A DNA stretch of 64,000 bases from Opitutaceae bacterium EW11 (GTDB taxonomy: Bacteria; Verrucomicrobiota; Verrucomicrobiia; Opitutales; Opitutaceae). Positions 1 to 8,709 of this stretch are shown one piece after another. Position numbers and translations under genes: made by a program. Under the pieces are notes generated by a model. It worked only from the letters and a program-made list of their open reading frames with translations. It searched no databases and was not told the DNA's origin. The stretch is from positions 372,001 to 436,000 of the forward strand of contig QAYY01000003.1 in assembly GCA_003054665.1 (NCBI GenBank). The letters run 5' to 3'. The first letter of the stretch is position 1. Each line of letters starts with the position of its first letter.

Positions 1-656
1 ACCACTTCGGCATCGGCGAGCGCGCTCCGGAGGTCGTGCGAGACTTTCACCCCCATGTCTGTGAACCAGTGGGGGACGAGCGTCGCCGGGCCCACGAGAG
101 TCACGTCGGCTCCCATCTTTGTCAGGGCGTGGATGTTCGAACGCGCCACCCGGCTGAACAGAACGTCACCAAGAATGACCACCTTGCGGCCTTTCAGGGA
201 GCCGAGGTGCTCCTTCATCGTGAACGTGTCGAGTAATCCTTGAGTGGGATGCTCGTGCGCGCCATCGCCCGCGTTGATCACCGGTATGTCGAGGATCTTG
301 CTCAGGTAGAGCGGGGATCCCGACGCAGCGTGACGAATGACGATCATGTCGGCGTTCAACGCCTCGATGTTCTGGGCCGTGTCGCGGAGCGTTTCTCCCT
401 TTGTGGTGCTGCTGCTGGCGGCGTCGAATGAGATGACGTCGGCGCTCAAGCGCTTGGCGGCCATGTCGAACGCCATTCGCGTGCGGGTGCTGGGTTCCAG
501 AAACAGGTTCACGATGGTCTTGCCCCGGAGCGCGGGCACCTTCTTCACACTACGGCCCAGGATTTTTTTGAAGGCCGCAGCGGTCTGATGGATTTGCTCG
601 ATCTCGGACAACGAGAACTCCTCGAGCGTGATGAGATGTTTTCGCATCCAGGGCAT
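1..656 (-). CDS. pyrB: aspartate carbamoyltransferase catalytic subunit (partial, 3' end off window)
   Basis: Catalyses the committed step of pyrimidine synthesis in the cytoplasm, joining carbamoyl phosphate to aspartate. About 218 N-terminal residues are present and the gene runs off the left edge. The carbamoyl-phosphate-binding STRTR motif is at residues 56-60 (EPSTRTRMAF) and HPTQ at 136-139, both diagnostic of this family. The start MPWMRKHL at 656 lies 5 bases after the pyrR stop; an in-frame ATG at 647 (MRKHL) is an equally good alternative. The tight spacing implies pyrR-pyrB cotranscription, which makes PyrR the likely regulator of this gene. Function is certain; only the exact start is open. 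Confidence 0.96.
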   Translation of the reverse strand, partial: MPWMRKHLITLEEFSLSEIEQIHQTAAAFKKILGRSVKKVPALRGKTIVNLFLEPSTRTRMAFDMAAKRLSADVISFDAASSSTTKGETLRDTAQNIEALNADMIVIRHAASGSPLYLSKILDIPVINAGDGAHEHPTQGLLDTFTMKEHLGSLKGRKVVILGDVLFSRVARSNIHALTKMGADVTLVGPATLVPHWFTDMGVKVSHDLRSALADAEV

Positions 657-661
657 GGTGA

Positions 662-1186
662 TTAGGAAGCGGAGCGGACGATGATGGAGTCCTTCGCGGT
701 CTCCTGAGAATCTAGGGTGACGATCACCTTTTCAGCCGACGATGTGGCGATCTTGATTCCGCAGTAGTCAGCGGCGAGTGGCAGACGGCGCCCGCCGCGG
801 TCCACGAGCACCGCGAGTTCAACCGAAGCAGGGCGGCCATGGTCGAAGAGTTCGTCCAGCGCGGCTTTGGCGGTCCGTCCGGAAAACAGGACGTCGTCGA
901 CGAGAATGACGGTAGCGCCATTCACGTCGCCGGGAATATGGGTCGGCGCGAATTCCTTCGGAATGGGGTGTCGGCCGATATCGTCGCGGTGGAACGAAAT
1001 ATCCACCACACCTGCGCGGCTTTTCGGAATCTTGGCCGAAATCCGCTTGGCGAGCTCGATCCCTCCGTTGGCAATGCCGAGAAGGATAAGTCGGTTTCCG
1101 GCTGCGTGCCGCGTGCTGATTTCGTTGGCGACGCGCTCGATGGCAGACCGGATTTCGTGTTCAGCGATGCGACGAGTGTCTGGCAC
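662..1186 (-). CDS. pyrR: PyrR: pyr operon regulator / uracil phosphoribosyltransferase
   Basis: 174 residues, the usual PyrR length. In the known family PyrR binds pyr mRNA with UMP as co-repressor and also converts uracil plus PRPP to UMP. The PRPP-binding loop VILVDDVLFSGRTAKAAL is intact near residues 93-110, preceded by an LLGIANGGIELAKRI segment typical of the fold. The start is GTG (MPDTRRIAEHEI) with no strong Shine-Dalgarno sequence just before it, so the start is moderately certain. It is followed after 5 bases by pyrB, the classic regulator-first pyr operon order. About 70 bases separate it from the upstream terminator. No clear anti-terminator/terminator pair could be made out in that leader by eye. 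Confidence 0.93.
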   Translation of the reverse strand: MPDTRRIAEHEIRSAIERVANEISTRHAAGNRLILLGIANGGIELAKRISAKIPKSRAGVVDISFHRDDIGRHPIPKEFAPTHIPGDVNGATVILVDDVLFSGRTAKAALDELFDHGRPASVELAVLVDRGGRRLPLAADYCGIKIATSSAEKVIVTLDSQETAKDSIIVRSAS

Positions 1187-1258
1187 GAGGTGTCGTTGTG
1201 CCGATTGAGTGCGCGCAAGGAAAGTCTTTTCCGGTCAGCGAGTCGCGGCACCCGACAA

Positions 1259-1291
1259 CAAAAAAGCGACGGCTGCGAAGCCGTCGCTTTT
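1259..1291 (-). terminator. Rho-independent terminator of the sugar transferase gene
   Basis: A perfect 12-bp stem (1262-1273 with 1280-1291, core GCGACGGC) encloses a 6-base loop. On the minus strand it is followed by a T-run. It begins 26 bases after the stop of the sugar transferase gene and stands before pyrR. The plus-strand copy also ends in TTTT, so it may work in both directions. Confidence 0.85.
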
Positions 1292-1316
1292 CTGATCAAG
1301 TGTGTGGTTCAGTCGC

Positions 1317-2726
1317 TCAGTAGGCCGTCTTCGGCGGAAACAATACCTGCCGCGCGGTGGCGAACAGGATCTTGATGTCCAAGAAGAGCGACCACTGGTT
1401 AATGTAGAGCAGGTCGTAACCGACGCGCTTCTCGAGCAGCGAGACTTCGGAGATTTCTCCCCGGAAGCCTTTGCTCTGCGCCAGACCGGTGATGCCAGGT
1501 TTGACGTAGTGTCGAGAGTAGTAATTCCGCAGCATCTTCGCGAACTCCTCGTCGTGCTCGATCATGTGCGGACGGGGGCCGGCGACGCTCATGTTGCCCA
1601 GTAGCACGTTGATGAACTGAGGCAGTTCGTCGAGGCTCGTGCGCCGCATGAAGCGGCCGAATGGATACACGCGAGCGTCGCCAACCTTGGCTTGGATGCG
1701 CATCTGGTCCTTCGTCTGCGAGGCGACGTGCATCGTGCGGAACTTCCAGATATTGAAGCGACGCTTATTGATGCCGGACCGGAGCTGCGGGTAGAAAATC
1801 GGTCCCGGCGACTGGATGCGCTGAATGATCCAGACGAGGATCGTGAGCGGAGGCAGGACGAAAAGCACCACCGGGAGAGAAACGGCGATATCGAGGATTC
1901 GCTTCTGAATGCGATTCACGGGATTCTCCAGGGGCTCGTCGTCGAGCGTGAAGAAGGTGTATTCACCCTCGTGATCAACCGTGATCGGATGTTCGTAATA
2001 GCTGTTGAGGTTGTTGTACAACCGCACACGGCAGCCGGCGCGCTGGGCGGCTTGGATCACCCGGTTAGAGTGATCACGATCGAGGTAAAACTGGAGGAAG
2101 ACGATCTGCCCGATCCGGTGATCGGCGAGAACGTGATCGATATCCTCAATACGTCCGAAAAGTGGTAGGCCGTCGATGACCTGGCTTTCCGCTTCGTTGC
2201 AGAGGTAGCCGACCGGTTCGACGCCAAGATGCGCCTTCTGCTGGATCCAGCCCTTCAGCTTACGCACGTCGTCCGCGGAACCGATGAAGAGGGTTCGGAC
2301 CGAATTGTCCTTGAAGAAGACGTGGGAGAGGATGCCTGGCAGGAAGCAGTTGAGCAGGTAGAGAACGAAGGCGGAAGCAGCCAGAAAGCTGCCCAAGAAC
2401 ATGCGCGAGATATAGGCGTCCTTGGTCGCAAAGGCCACGGCAAACAAAACAAGCGCGATCCGAACCAATTGGCGCTGTGTGAGTTGGACGAGCTCCATCC
2501 AGTTGAGGTATCCGAGCCGGCCTCCCATCGTCCGGTATGTGCGGGAGCTGATTAGGGTCCCGCCAATCACAGCTAGGAAGTACAGCTTTAGGTTCGTATC
2601 CGTCGCGAACGTCACGAACCCGGAGGCTTGCGTGATCGACACCCAGGCGAGGTAGAACGCACCGAGCAACGCGGTCACGCAGAACCCATGGAGCGAGATC
2701 AATCCTTCTTGGCGGTTCTTCAGCAT
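1317..2726 (-). CDS. undecaprenyl-phosphate sugar phosphotransferase (WcaJ/EPS type)
   Basis: 469-residue inner-membrane enzyme that would start a polysaccharide repeat unit by moving a sugar-1-phosphate onto undecaprenyl phosphate. The N-terminal ~130 residues hold about four membrane helices. A Rossmann-like middle domain (RTLFIGSADDVRKL onward) follows, then a fifth hydrophobic segment and the bacterial sugar transferase domain from about residue 270. That domain carries the family motifs: KRILDIAVS, PGPIFYPQLRSG, KFRTM, RTSLDELPQ and VAGPRPHM. The length and order match exopolysaccharide glycosylphosphotransferases. It is divergent from a GT4 gene at 2997, suggesting a small surface-polysaccharide locus. 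The sugar cannot be read from the sequence. Confidence 0.93.
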   Translation of the reverse strand: MLKNRQEGLISLHGFCVTALLGAFYLAWVSITQASGFVTFATDTNLKLYFLAVIGGTLISSRTYRTMGGRLGYLNWMELVQLTQRQLVRIALVLFAVAFATKDAYISRMFLGSFLAASAFVLYLLNCFLPGILSHVFFKDNSVRTLFIGSADDVRKLKGWIQQKAHLGVEPVGYLCNEAESQVIDGLPLFGRIEDIDHVLADHRIGQIVFLQFYLDRDHSNRVIQAAQRAGCRVRLYNNLNSYYEHPITVDHEGEYTFFTLDDEPLENPVNRIQKRILDIAVSLPVVLFVLPPLTILVWIIQRIQSPGPIFYPQLRSGINKRRFNIWKFRTMHVASQTKDQMRIQAKVGDARVYPFGRFMRRTSLDELPQFINVLLGNMSVAGPRPHMIEHDEEFAKMLRNYYSRHYVKPGITGLAQSKGFRGEISEVSLLEKRVGYDLLYINQWSLFLDIKILFATARQVLFPPKTAY

Positions 2727-2765
2727 GGCTTAGTTCTGGTGAGAATGATTTGCGGTGTTTTACCT

Positions 2766-2794
2766 ATACTAGCCCATGCTGGGGCTTCTATGAA
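2766..2794 (-). promoter_or_regulatory. possible sigma-70 promoter for the sugar transferase gene
   Basis: On the minus strand TTCATA (2794-2789) and TAGTAT (2771-2766) are separated by exactly 17 bases, each matching 4 of 6 consensus positions. The -10 lies about 40 bases before the ATG. This is pattern matching only. Confidence 0.35.
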
Positions 2795-2996
2795 TCGGGC
2801 CGGGCCTGCTGGCCCGCTAGGGGAAACCCTCAGCTGCTGCCTCTATCTTGCAGAAGCGCGCCCCATGGTTGACTAGGGGGTATCGCCCCGGGCCTCTGGG
2901 GAAGCTGTCGGGAAGACCCTGACGCCGGCGCTGTGATCAAGGATTGTCTGGACAACCGCCGGACAGTTGCCGCGTATCGGCTGCTCGATCAGCCGT

Positions 2997-4169
2997 ATGC
3001 GCATTCTTCACTCCATTCGGTCGGTGAATCCCCAAGGGGGTGGCCCTATCGAGGGCGTCAAGCAGCTGGCAGCTGTGAATCGGGCGCATGGGCACGACAT
3101 CGAGGTCGTCTCTCTCGATTCGCCCCGCGACCCGTGGGTCCGCGAGTTCCCGCTGCCTTGCCACCCCATGGGACCATCGCGAGGCAGCTATGGGTATTCA
3201 CCGCGACTGGTGCCTTGGCTGAGAGATCACGGTGCCAACTACGACGCCGTTGTCGTGGATGGGATTTGGCAATACAACGCCTTCGCTGTCTGGCGGGCTC
3301 TGAGGAATACGGGCACGCCCTATTTCGTTTTTACTCACGGCATGCTCGATCCGTGGTTCAAGCGGACGTATCCGCTGAAGCACTTCAAAAAGTGGCTTTA
3401 CTGGCCGTGGGGCGATTATCGCGTGCTCCGTGACGCCCGTTCAGTGCTGTTTACCTGCGAAGAAGAGCGGTTGCAGGCCCGACGCTCCTTCTGGCTCTAC
3501 CGATGCAACGAGCGAGTCGTGAATTTCGGCACCGCAGGTCCTTCCGGGGACCGGGACGCTCAACTGAAGACGTTTGCCGATAGATTTCCTGAAACACGGG
3601 GCCGGCGCTGCGTGCTTTTTCTCGGACGCGTGCACGTCAAGAAGGGCGCGGATCTCCTATTTCGCGCGTTTGCCGAATTCTGCCGGCGGACGGGAGCGAG
3701 AGACGCGCCCGAGTGGCACGTGGTGATAGCGGGACCTAACGATCATCCGTACGGCGAAGAGATGAAGATGCTCGTTCGCGACCTCGGGATTGCGGGAAAC
3801 GTGACCTGGACCGGCATGCTGACGGGAGATATCAAATGGGGGGCATTCTATGCGGCAGATGCCTTTGCGCTGCCCTCTCATCAGGAGAACTTCGGAATCG
3901 CCGTAGCCGAGGCGCTTGCTTGCGGAGTGCCTGTATTGATCTCGGACAAGGTGAATATCTGGCGGGAGATTTCGAGCGATGGTGCGGGCCTTGTGGCCAA
4001 CGACGATCTCTCCGGTACGATCAAGCTGCTTGAACAGTGGCGAAGCCTGTCCGACGCGGAGCGGGTTCTGATGAGAGATCGCGCACGTGCCTGTTTTTTG
4101 AAGAGGTTCCATATCGAGCAGAGCGCTCGATCGCTCTTGGCTGCTCTGTCCGGACAACCAGCGCCCTAG
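2997..4169 (+). CDS. GT4-family glycosyltransferase (GT-B fold)
   Basis: 390 residues from the ATG at 2997 (MRILHSIRSVNPQGGGPIEG), chosen over a TTG ten codons upstream because GT-B enzymes begin at this first strand. The glycine-rich N-terminal loop and the C-terminal nucleotide-sugar half are both present. Features of GT4 include LFLGRVHVKKGADLL, the NVTWTGML segment and the E-x7-E motif in ENFGIAVAEAL. It probably adds a sugar to a lipid-linked or exopolysaccharide precursor in the cytoplasm, working with the divergent sugar transferase. Donor and acceptor are unknown. The 270-bp region before it contains several short GC-rich hairpins, for example 2801-2816. Confidence 0.9.
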   Translation: MRILHSIRSVNPQGGGPIEGVKQLAAVNRAHGHDIEVVSLDSPRDPWVREFPLPCHPMGPSRGSYGYSPRLVPWLRDHGANYDAVVVDGIWQYNAFAVWRALRNTGTPYFVFTHGMLDPWFKRTYPLKHFKKWLYWPWGDYRVLRDARSVLFTCEEERLQARRSFWLYRCNERVVNFGTAGPSGDRDAQLKTFADRFPETRGRRCVLFLGRVHVKKGADLLFRAFAEFCRRTGARDAPEWHVVIAGPNDHPYGEEMKMLVRDLGIAGNVTWTGMLTGDIKWGAFYAADAFALPSHQENFGIAVAEALACGVPVLISDKVNIWREISSDGAGLVANDDLSGTIKLLEQWRSLSDAERVLMRDRARACFLKRFHIEQSARSLLAALSGQPAP

Positions 4170-4369
4170 GCGGCTGATCGGGGCAGTAGATGCTCTTGCT
4201 GCACGATGACGACGTCTGCCTATCAACGTATCCGATAGCCTCGGCATTTCGCCCGAACGCTAACGAACGCTAACTCGGGCCCGCGTCGCACCTAATAGTG
4301 CTGCAATTGGGACTGCGCAGATCTTGTTCCCGATTGCGCAAAAACGAAACATGCCCCTACATTCGGGGC

Positions 4370-5284
4370 ATGGATGCCACGGAGAATCCCGCTAAGCGAA
4401 GTCGCGCGATGGTCGCGCAGCTGAAGCAGTCGCAGATTTACCGCGACTATGAGCAGGCTTTCCGGGAAACCACGGGCTTGCCCTTCAATCTCCGCCCCAT
4501 CGAGGCGTTTGACCTGCCTCATACGGAGGATCCGAAACAGAATCCCTTCTGTGCGCTGATGGCTTCCACAAATCAGTCGTGCGCAGCGTGTTTACAACTA
4601 CAGCGACGCGTCGAAGAAGAGGCGAGGATTGCACCGAAGACGTTGAAATGCTTCGCGGGCCTCTGTGATTCAGCCGTCCCCATCCGAGTCGGCGAGAATC
4701 TTGTGGCATTCCTGCAGACGGGCCAGATCTTCGTTCAGCAACCATCCAAGGAGCAGTTCGACAAAGTCACGCGACAGTTGCTGAAGTGGGGGACGGAAAC
4801 GGACCTCAAGCGCATGGAGGAAGCCTACTTCCAGACGCGTGTCATTACCAAGAAGCAGTACGAGTCGATTGTCCGGCTCCTGACGATCTTTGCTCAACAC
4901 CTCGCCTCACTGAGCAATCAGTTGATGGTCAAGGAAGAGACCGCAGAACCACCGGTCATCGCGAAAGCTCGCGTCTTCATCTCGGAACATCAGGACGACG
5001 ATCTGACGCTAACGCAGGTTGCCCAGGCGGTTAACACCAGCGCCTTTTATTTCTGCAAGATGTTCAAGAAGACGACGGGCATGACCTTCACGGACTACTT
5101 GGCGCGCGTCCGTGTGGAAAAGGTCAAGAACCTCCTTCTGAATCCGCACAAACGCGTCAGCGAAGCCGCGTTCGAGGCCGGGTTTCAGTCGCTGTCTCAG
5201 TTCAATCGCGTGTTCCGGAAGATCGCCGGTGAGTCGCCGTCCACCTTCCGGGACCGACTACATGCCGAGACGTCAGCTCGCTGA
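4370..5284 (+). CDS. PocR-domain AraC-family transcriptional regulator
   Basis: 304 residues from the ATG at 4370 (MDATENPAKRSR). The N-terminal half is a PocR ligand-binding domain with its cysteine pattern: NPFCALM, QSCAACLQL, LKCFAGLCDSAVPI and a following FLQTGQIF segment. The C-terminal ~100 residues are a double helix-turn-helix AraC domain (LTLTQVAQAVNTSAFYFCKM and VSEAAFEAGFQSLSQFNRVF). PocR domains are known as small-molecule sensors. There is no propanediol or cobalamin operon beside it, so its ligand is unknown here. Its start codon lies inside a 7-bp inverted repeat (4351-4357 with 4365-4371), which could be an operator or an mRNA hairpin. The 3' end overlaps a convergent gene by 12 bases. 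Confidence 0.92.
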   Translation: MDATENPAKRSRAMVAQLKQSQIYRDYEQAFRETTGLPFNLRPIEAFDLPHTEDPKQNPFCALMASTNQSCAACLQLQRRVEEEARIAPKTLKCFAGLCDSAVPIRVGENLVAFLQTGQIFVQQPSKEQFDKVTRQLLKWGTETDLKRMEEAYFQTRVITKKQYESIVRLLTIFAQHLASLSNQLMVKEETAEPPVIAKARVFISEHQDDDLTLTQVAQAVNTSAFYFCKMFKKTTGMTFTDYLARVRVEKVKNLLLNPHKRVSEAAFEAGFQSLSQFNRVFRKIAGESPSTFRDRLHAETSAR

Positions 5285-5743
5285 GGCAACCTCAGCGGGA
5301 GTCTGGCAATGGCGTCGCTGACAAACGGCGCAAAACGTGTCGATTTCCTGCCGTGCAACGGCGTTGAGCGCCAATTGAATCTCTGCCGCACAAGCTTCGC
5401 GTTCTCCTGTGGTCATTGCCGGAAGTGGAGAATCCGCCAAAAACACGCATTCGAGCAGCGTTCGCTCGGCAGTAGCAAAGTAGGCCAGAAGCGGGTTCAT
5501 GCCGCACTCGCAGCCTTCCGCTGGCCGCGCTTCGGACTCCGGACGGCGATGGCGTGAACGCTTCCGCTGCGACGTACTGCGGATCGCATTGAATACCCGG
5601 TCGAGCGTCCAATCCATCAGATAGACAAGCGAATCCGGGTTTGCGAGAGGGGAGGTAACGGGCTCAGCACGAAGCAGCGCCTCCCACCTTTTGCGGAGGT
5701 TGGGACGCATCGAATCCAATGCGCTCAGGGTGCTCTCGTGCAT
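5273..5743 (-). CDS. conserved hypothetical protein, cysteine-containing, cytoplasmic
   Basis: 156 residues from the ATG at 5743 (MHESTLSALDSMRP); an in-frame ATG at 5779 would add 12 residues. I do not recognise a characterised family. It has an acidic/helical N-terminal part with LRKRWEALLRAEPVTSPLAN, then a basic linker, then a helical C-terminal part. The C-terminal part carries CECG near the middle and a CAVCQRRHC cluster near the end that could bind metal. No signal peptide or membrane segment is visible. It converges with and overlaps the PocR-AraC gene by 12 bases. Coding is supported by sensible composition across its length, but function is unknown. Confidence 0.6.
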   Translation of the reverse strand: MHESTLSALDSMRPNLRKRWEALLRAEPVTSPLANPDSLVYLMDWTLDRVFNAIRSTSQRKRSRHRRPESEARPAEGCECGMNPLLAYFATAERTLLECVFLADSPLPAMTTGEREACAAEIQLALNAVARQEIDTFCAVCQRRHCQTPAEVASAS

Positions 5744-5905
5744 GATGCGGATGATGGCAAAGGGACTCCAAACCTGCATCGCATGGTTTGTCTAAGCGTG
5801 CGCATCTTTTGAGGGCGGGGGCTGTTACCGGCAATAAATGCACAGACCTCGACAACAGTCGCGCAGCCGTTTGGCGCTCCTCCGGGTAACATTGTGATAG
5901 GCGCT

Positions 5906-6154
5906 ATGAATTCTTCTTTCTGCTACGAGCCCTCCGTTGAGGAGGTGCGCGAGCGAGCGTATTCTCATACCTCGCAAGTGGCCGGTCCCCCCGGCTGCGA
6001 CATGGACAGCTGGTTGACGGCCGAGCCTCAGGCTTGGTGCGGCCAGGGTTATGTGATGCCGGAGCGGGAGAATGCGTCCACAGCGCATCTTTTCTCGCCC
6101 AACGCGTCCGCTCTGCGGATCGCCGCGGCGCATCCATTCCCTGTCCGTAAATAA
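5906..6154 (+). CDS. small DUF2934-like protein
   Basis: 82 residues from the ATG at 5906 (MNSSFCYEPSVEEVRERAY). The stretch VRERAY...GPPGCDMDSWLTAE resembles the core of DUF2934, whose pattern is I/V-R-x-x-AY, then a glycine-rich turn, then D-x-x-W-x-x-AE. The function of that family is not known. The remaining ~40 residues are low in recognisable features. It stands 30 bases before the cbb3 operon on the same strand, so it may be its first gene or simply share its promoter. The family call rests on one short motif. Confidence 0.5.
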   Translation: MNSSFCYEPSVEEVRERAYSHTSQVAGPPGCDMDSWLTAEPQAWCGQGYVMPERENASTAHLFSPNASALRIAAAHPFPVRK

Positions 6155-6184
6155 ACCCGCCAACCGACTACCAATCCCTGCACT

Positions 6185-6385
6185 ATGTCCGTTGTTCCCC
6201 TCACCCTAACCATCAGCTTGTGCCTGGTGTTCACGTTCGTGCTGTTCTTTCTGCGCGAACACTCGCGACGACAGTGTAGCAGCGCCGAACGCGACGCGCT
6301 GCTTCCGCTGGCCGAGGAGAGTCCTCGTATCCACGTATCAACCACACGCAAGAACCCCAAGGATGCCCGCTCTTCGTCGTCATGA
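6185..6385 (+). CDS. ccoS: CcoS-like cbb3 oxidase maturation protein
   Basis: 66 residues with one N-terminal membrane helix (VVPLTLTISLCLVFTFVLFF) followed by a short charged tail. Size, topology and position fit CcoS/FixS, which helps insert cofactors into cbb3 oxidase. The usual short DD/DE tail motif is not obvious, so the name comes mainly from context. Its stop overlaps the ccoNO start by 4 bases (ATGA), which suggests translational coupling. It sits first in the operon, whereas ccoS is often last, after ccoI. Confidence 0.55.
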   Translation: MSVVPLTLTISLCLVFTFVLFFLREHSRRQCSSAERDALLPLAEESPRIHVSTTRKNPKDARSSSS

Positions 6386-8703
6386 GTGACCGAAAACTGA
6401 CCATCGAATACAACGATCGGATCGTCCGCCAGTTTCTGATCGCCACCCTCATCTGGGGTGCGGTCGGCATGCTGGTCGGCGTCCTGATCGCTTCTCAGCT
6501 GAACTTCTTCAAGCTGAACTTCAGTCTGCCTTGGCTGACCTTCGGTCGGCTGCGCCCGCTGCACACCAACGCCGTGATTTTTGCGTTCGTGGGCAACATG
6601 ATGTTCGGCGGCGTTTATTACTCCACCCAACGCTTGGTGAAGGCGCGGTTGGCGTCGGATTTCCTGTCCAATCTCCACTTCTGGGGCTGGCAGGCGATCA
6701 TCGTCGCGGCTGCCATCACTCTGCCGCTTGGCCTCACGCGCGGCAAGGAATACGCCGAACTCATCTGGCCGATCAACATCGCGGTCGCGGTGATCTGGGT
6801 CGTCTTCGCGGTAAACTTCTTCTGGACGCTTGCGAAACGAAACGAGCCCAGCCTTTACGTCGCGATCTGGTTCTACATCGCGACGATCATCACCGTGGCG
6901 ATGCTCTACATCGTCAACCACCTCTCGATCCCGACGAGCCTGACGCACAGCTATCCGGTCTTCGCGGGCGTGCAGGATGCGCTAGTCCAGTGGTGGTACG
7001 GGCACAATGCCGTGGCGTTCTTCCTCACCACGCCGATCCTCGGCATCATGTATTATTTCGTTCCGAAGGCGGCGGAGCGACCGGTCTACAGCTATCGTTT
7101 GTCGGTGATTCACTTCTGGTCCCTGGTGTTCATCTACATCTGGGCCGGACCCCACCACCTGCTGAATACCGCGCTGCCGAACTGGCTGCAGATGCTCGGC
7201 ATGACATTCTCCCTTATGCTCTGGGCTCCGTCGTGGGGCGGCATGCTCAACGGCTTGCTCACGCTCCGGGGCGCCTGGCACAAGCTCCGCACCGACCCAG
7301 TCCTGAAGTTCTTCGCCGCCGCAGTAACCTTCTACGGCATGTCGACCTTCGAGGGACCGCTCCTCTCGATCAAGTCGGTCAACGCCCTCGGACACTACAC
7401 GGACTGGATCATCGGCCATGTCCACGCCGGTGCGCTAGGCTGGAACGGCTTCATGGCCGCGGGCATGGTTTACTGGCTGCTGCCTCGGCTTTGGAACAAA
7501 CCGCTTCACAGTACCTCGCTCGCCAACCTGCACTTCTGGATCGGCACGGTAGGCATCCTGCTCTACGTGGCGGCGATGTGGACGAGCGGCATCACGCAGG
7601 GCCTGATGCTCAACGCCACGACCGAGAACGGCACCGTCCTCGCGTATCCGAACTTCCTCGACACGCTCAATACGATCCGGCCGATGATGCTGATGCGCGT
7701 AGTCGGAGGCGGCCTGTATCTCACGGGCTGGATTCTGCTCGCCTACAACTTCATCCGGACGGTCAGCGGAGCCCAGGCGGTCGACGGCACCGTCGAGGTG
7801 TTCGTCGAGGACCACCCGGAGCAGAAGCCCCTTGGCCTGTTCGGCACCTTCCTGAATCCTCCCGTGGTATTCACGGGCCTCGGGCTTGTGTTCGCGTGCA
7901 GCTGGCTGTTCGGCGGCGCGGCTCTGCAGATTCTGGGTATCACCGGCACGGCGCTCTGCGTGATCCTGGCCTTCGTCCACTATCAGGCGAAAAACAGCGG
8001 CTGGGGAGAGTGGTATGACCGGCTCTTGGTCAACATCGCCCCCTTCACGGTGCTCGTCTTTATCGCAGTGGTGATCGGCGGACTGATTCAGATCATTCCC
8101 ACCGTCATCATGAATCGTGCGTCGAATGTGGAGGATCGGATCGAAATCCCCTACACGCCGCTGGAGCTGGCCGGACGCGACATCTACGTTCGCGAGGGTT
8201 GCTACAACTGCCACTCGCAGATGATCCGCACCCTTGTTTCGGACGTGCTCCGCTACGGCGACTATTCGCGCCTCGGCGAGTCGATCTACGATCATCCGTA
8301 CCAGTGGGGTTCTAAGCGCACCGGACCGGATCTCGCCCGAGAGGGCGGCAAGTATCCAAATTCGTGGCACTTCAACCACATGGAGAACCCTCGGTCGATG
8401 TCCATCGGCTCCAACATGCCGAACTATCCGTGGCTCTATCAGAACAAGACGGACGTCGCCGCGCTGACTTCGAAGATCAACGTCCTGCGTAAGCTCGGAG
8501 TTCCGTATCCTGAATGGAGCGCGGACGACATTGCGGCACAAGTCGCGACGCAATCGAAGACGATCGCGGACGATCTCAAGGCCAGCCAGGCGTACGTGGC
8601 GCAGGATCGAGAGATCGTCGCGCTCATCGCGTATCTGCAGAAGCTGGGAAAATCGCAGCCCGTAACCCCGACGGTCGCTTCGGCCAAGGCCGCCAAACCC
8701 TGA
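6382..8703 (+). CDS. ccoNO: cbb3-type cytochrome c oxidase, fused subunits I and II (CcoN-CcoO)
   Basis: 773-residue inner-membrane protein joining two normally separate subunits. Residues 1 to about 480 are the CcoN heme-copper oxidase core with about 12 membrane helices. They include WWYGHNAV (H208) and GPHHLL (H258/H259), the expected CuB ligand positions, and an IIGHVHAGALGWNG heme-ligand helix. After a linker and a further membrane helix (~535-580) comes the CcoO part, with one heme c site CYNCH at residues 607-611 and the NMPNYPWL segment that supplies the methionine side. The protein reduces oxygen to water and conserves energy as a proton gradient, usually at low oxygen. A single uninterrupted frame shows that the fusion is real and not an assembly join. 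Confidence 0.95.
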   Translation: MSDRKLTIEYNDRIVRQFLIATLIWGAVGMLVGVLIASQLNFFKLNFSLPWLTFGRLRPLHTNAVIFAFVGNMMFGGVYYSTQRLVKARLASDFLSNLHFWGWQAIIVAAAITLPLGLTRGKEYAELIWPINIAVAVIWVVFAVNFFWTLAKRNEPSLYVAIWFYIATIITVAMLYIVNHLSIPTSLTHSYPVFAGVQDALVQWWYGHNAVAFFLTTPILGIMYYFVPKAAERPVYSYRLSVIHFWSLVFIYIWAGPHHLLNTALPNWLQMLGMTFSLMLWAPSWGGMLNGLLTLRGAWHKLRTDPVLKFFAAAVTFYGMSTFEGPLLSIKSVNALGHYTDWIIGHVHAGALGWNGFMAAGMVYWLLPRLWNKPLHSTSLANLHFWIGTVGILLYVAAMWTSGITQGLMLNATTENGTVLAYPNFLDTLNTIRPMMLMRVVGGGLYLTGWILLAYNFIRTVSGAQAVDGTVEVFVEDHPEQKPLGLFGTFLNPPVVFTGLGLVFACSWLFGGAALQILGITGTALCVILAFVHYQAKNSGWGEWYDRLLVNIAPFTVLVFIAVVIGGLIQIIPTVIMNRASNVEDRIEIPYTPLELAGRDIYVREGCYNCHSQMIRTLVSDVLRYGDYSRLGESIYDHPYQWGSKRTGPDLAREGGKYPNSWHFNHMENPRSMSIGSNMPNYPWLYQNKTDVAALTSKINVLRKLGVPYPEWSADDIAAQVATQSKTIADDLKASQAYVAQDREIVALIAYLQKLGKSQPVTPTVASAKAAKP

Positions 8704-8709
8704 CGTCCC

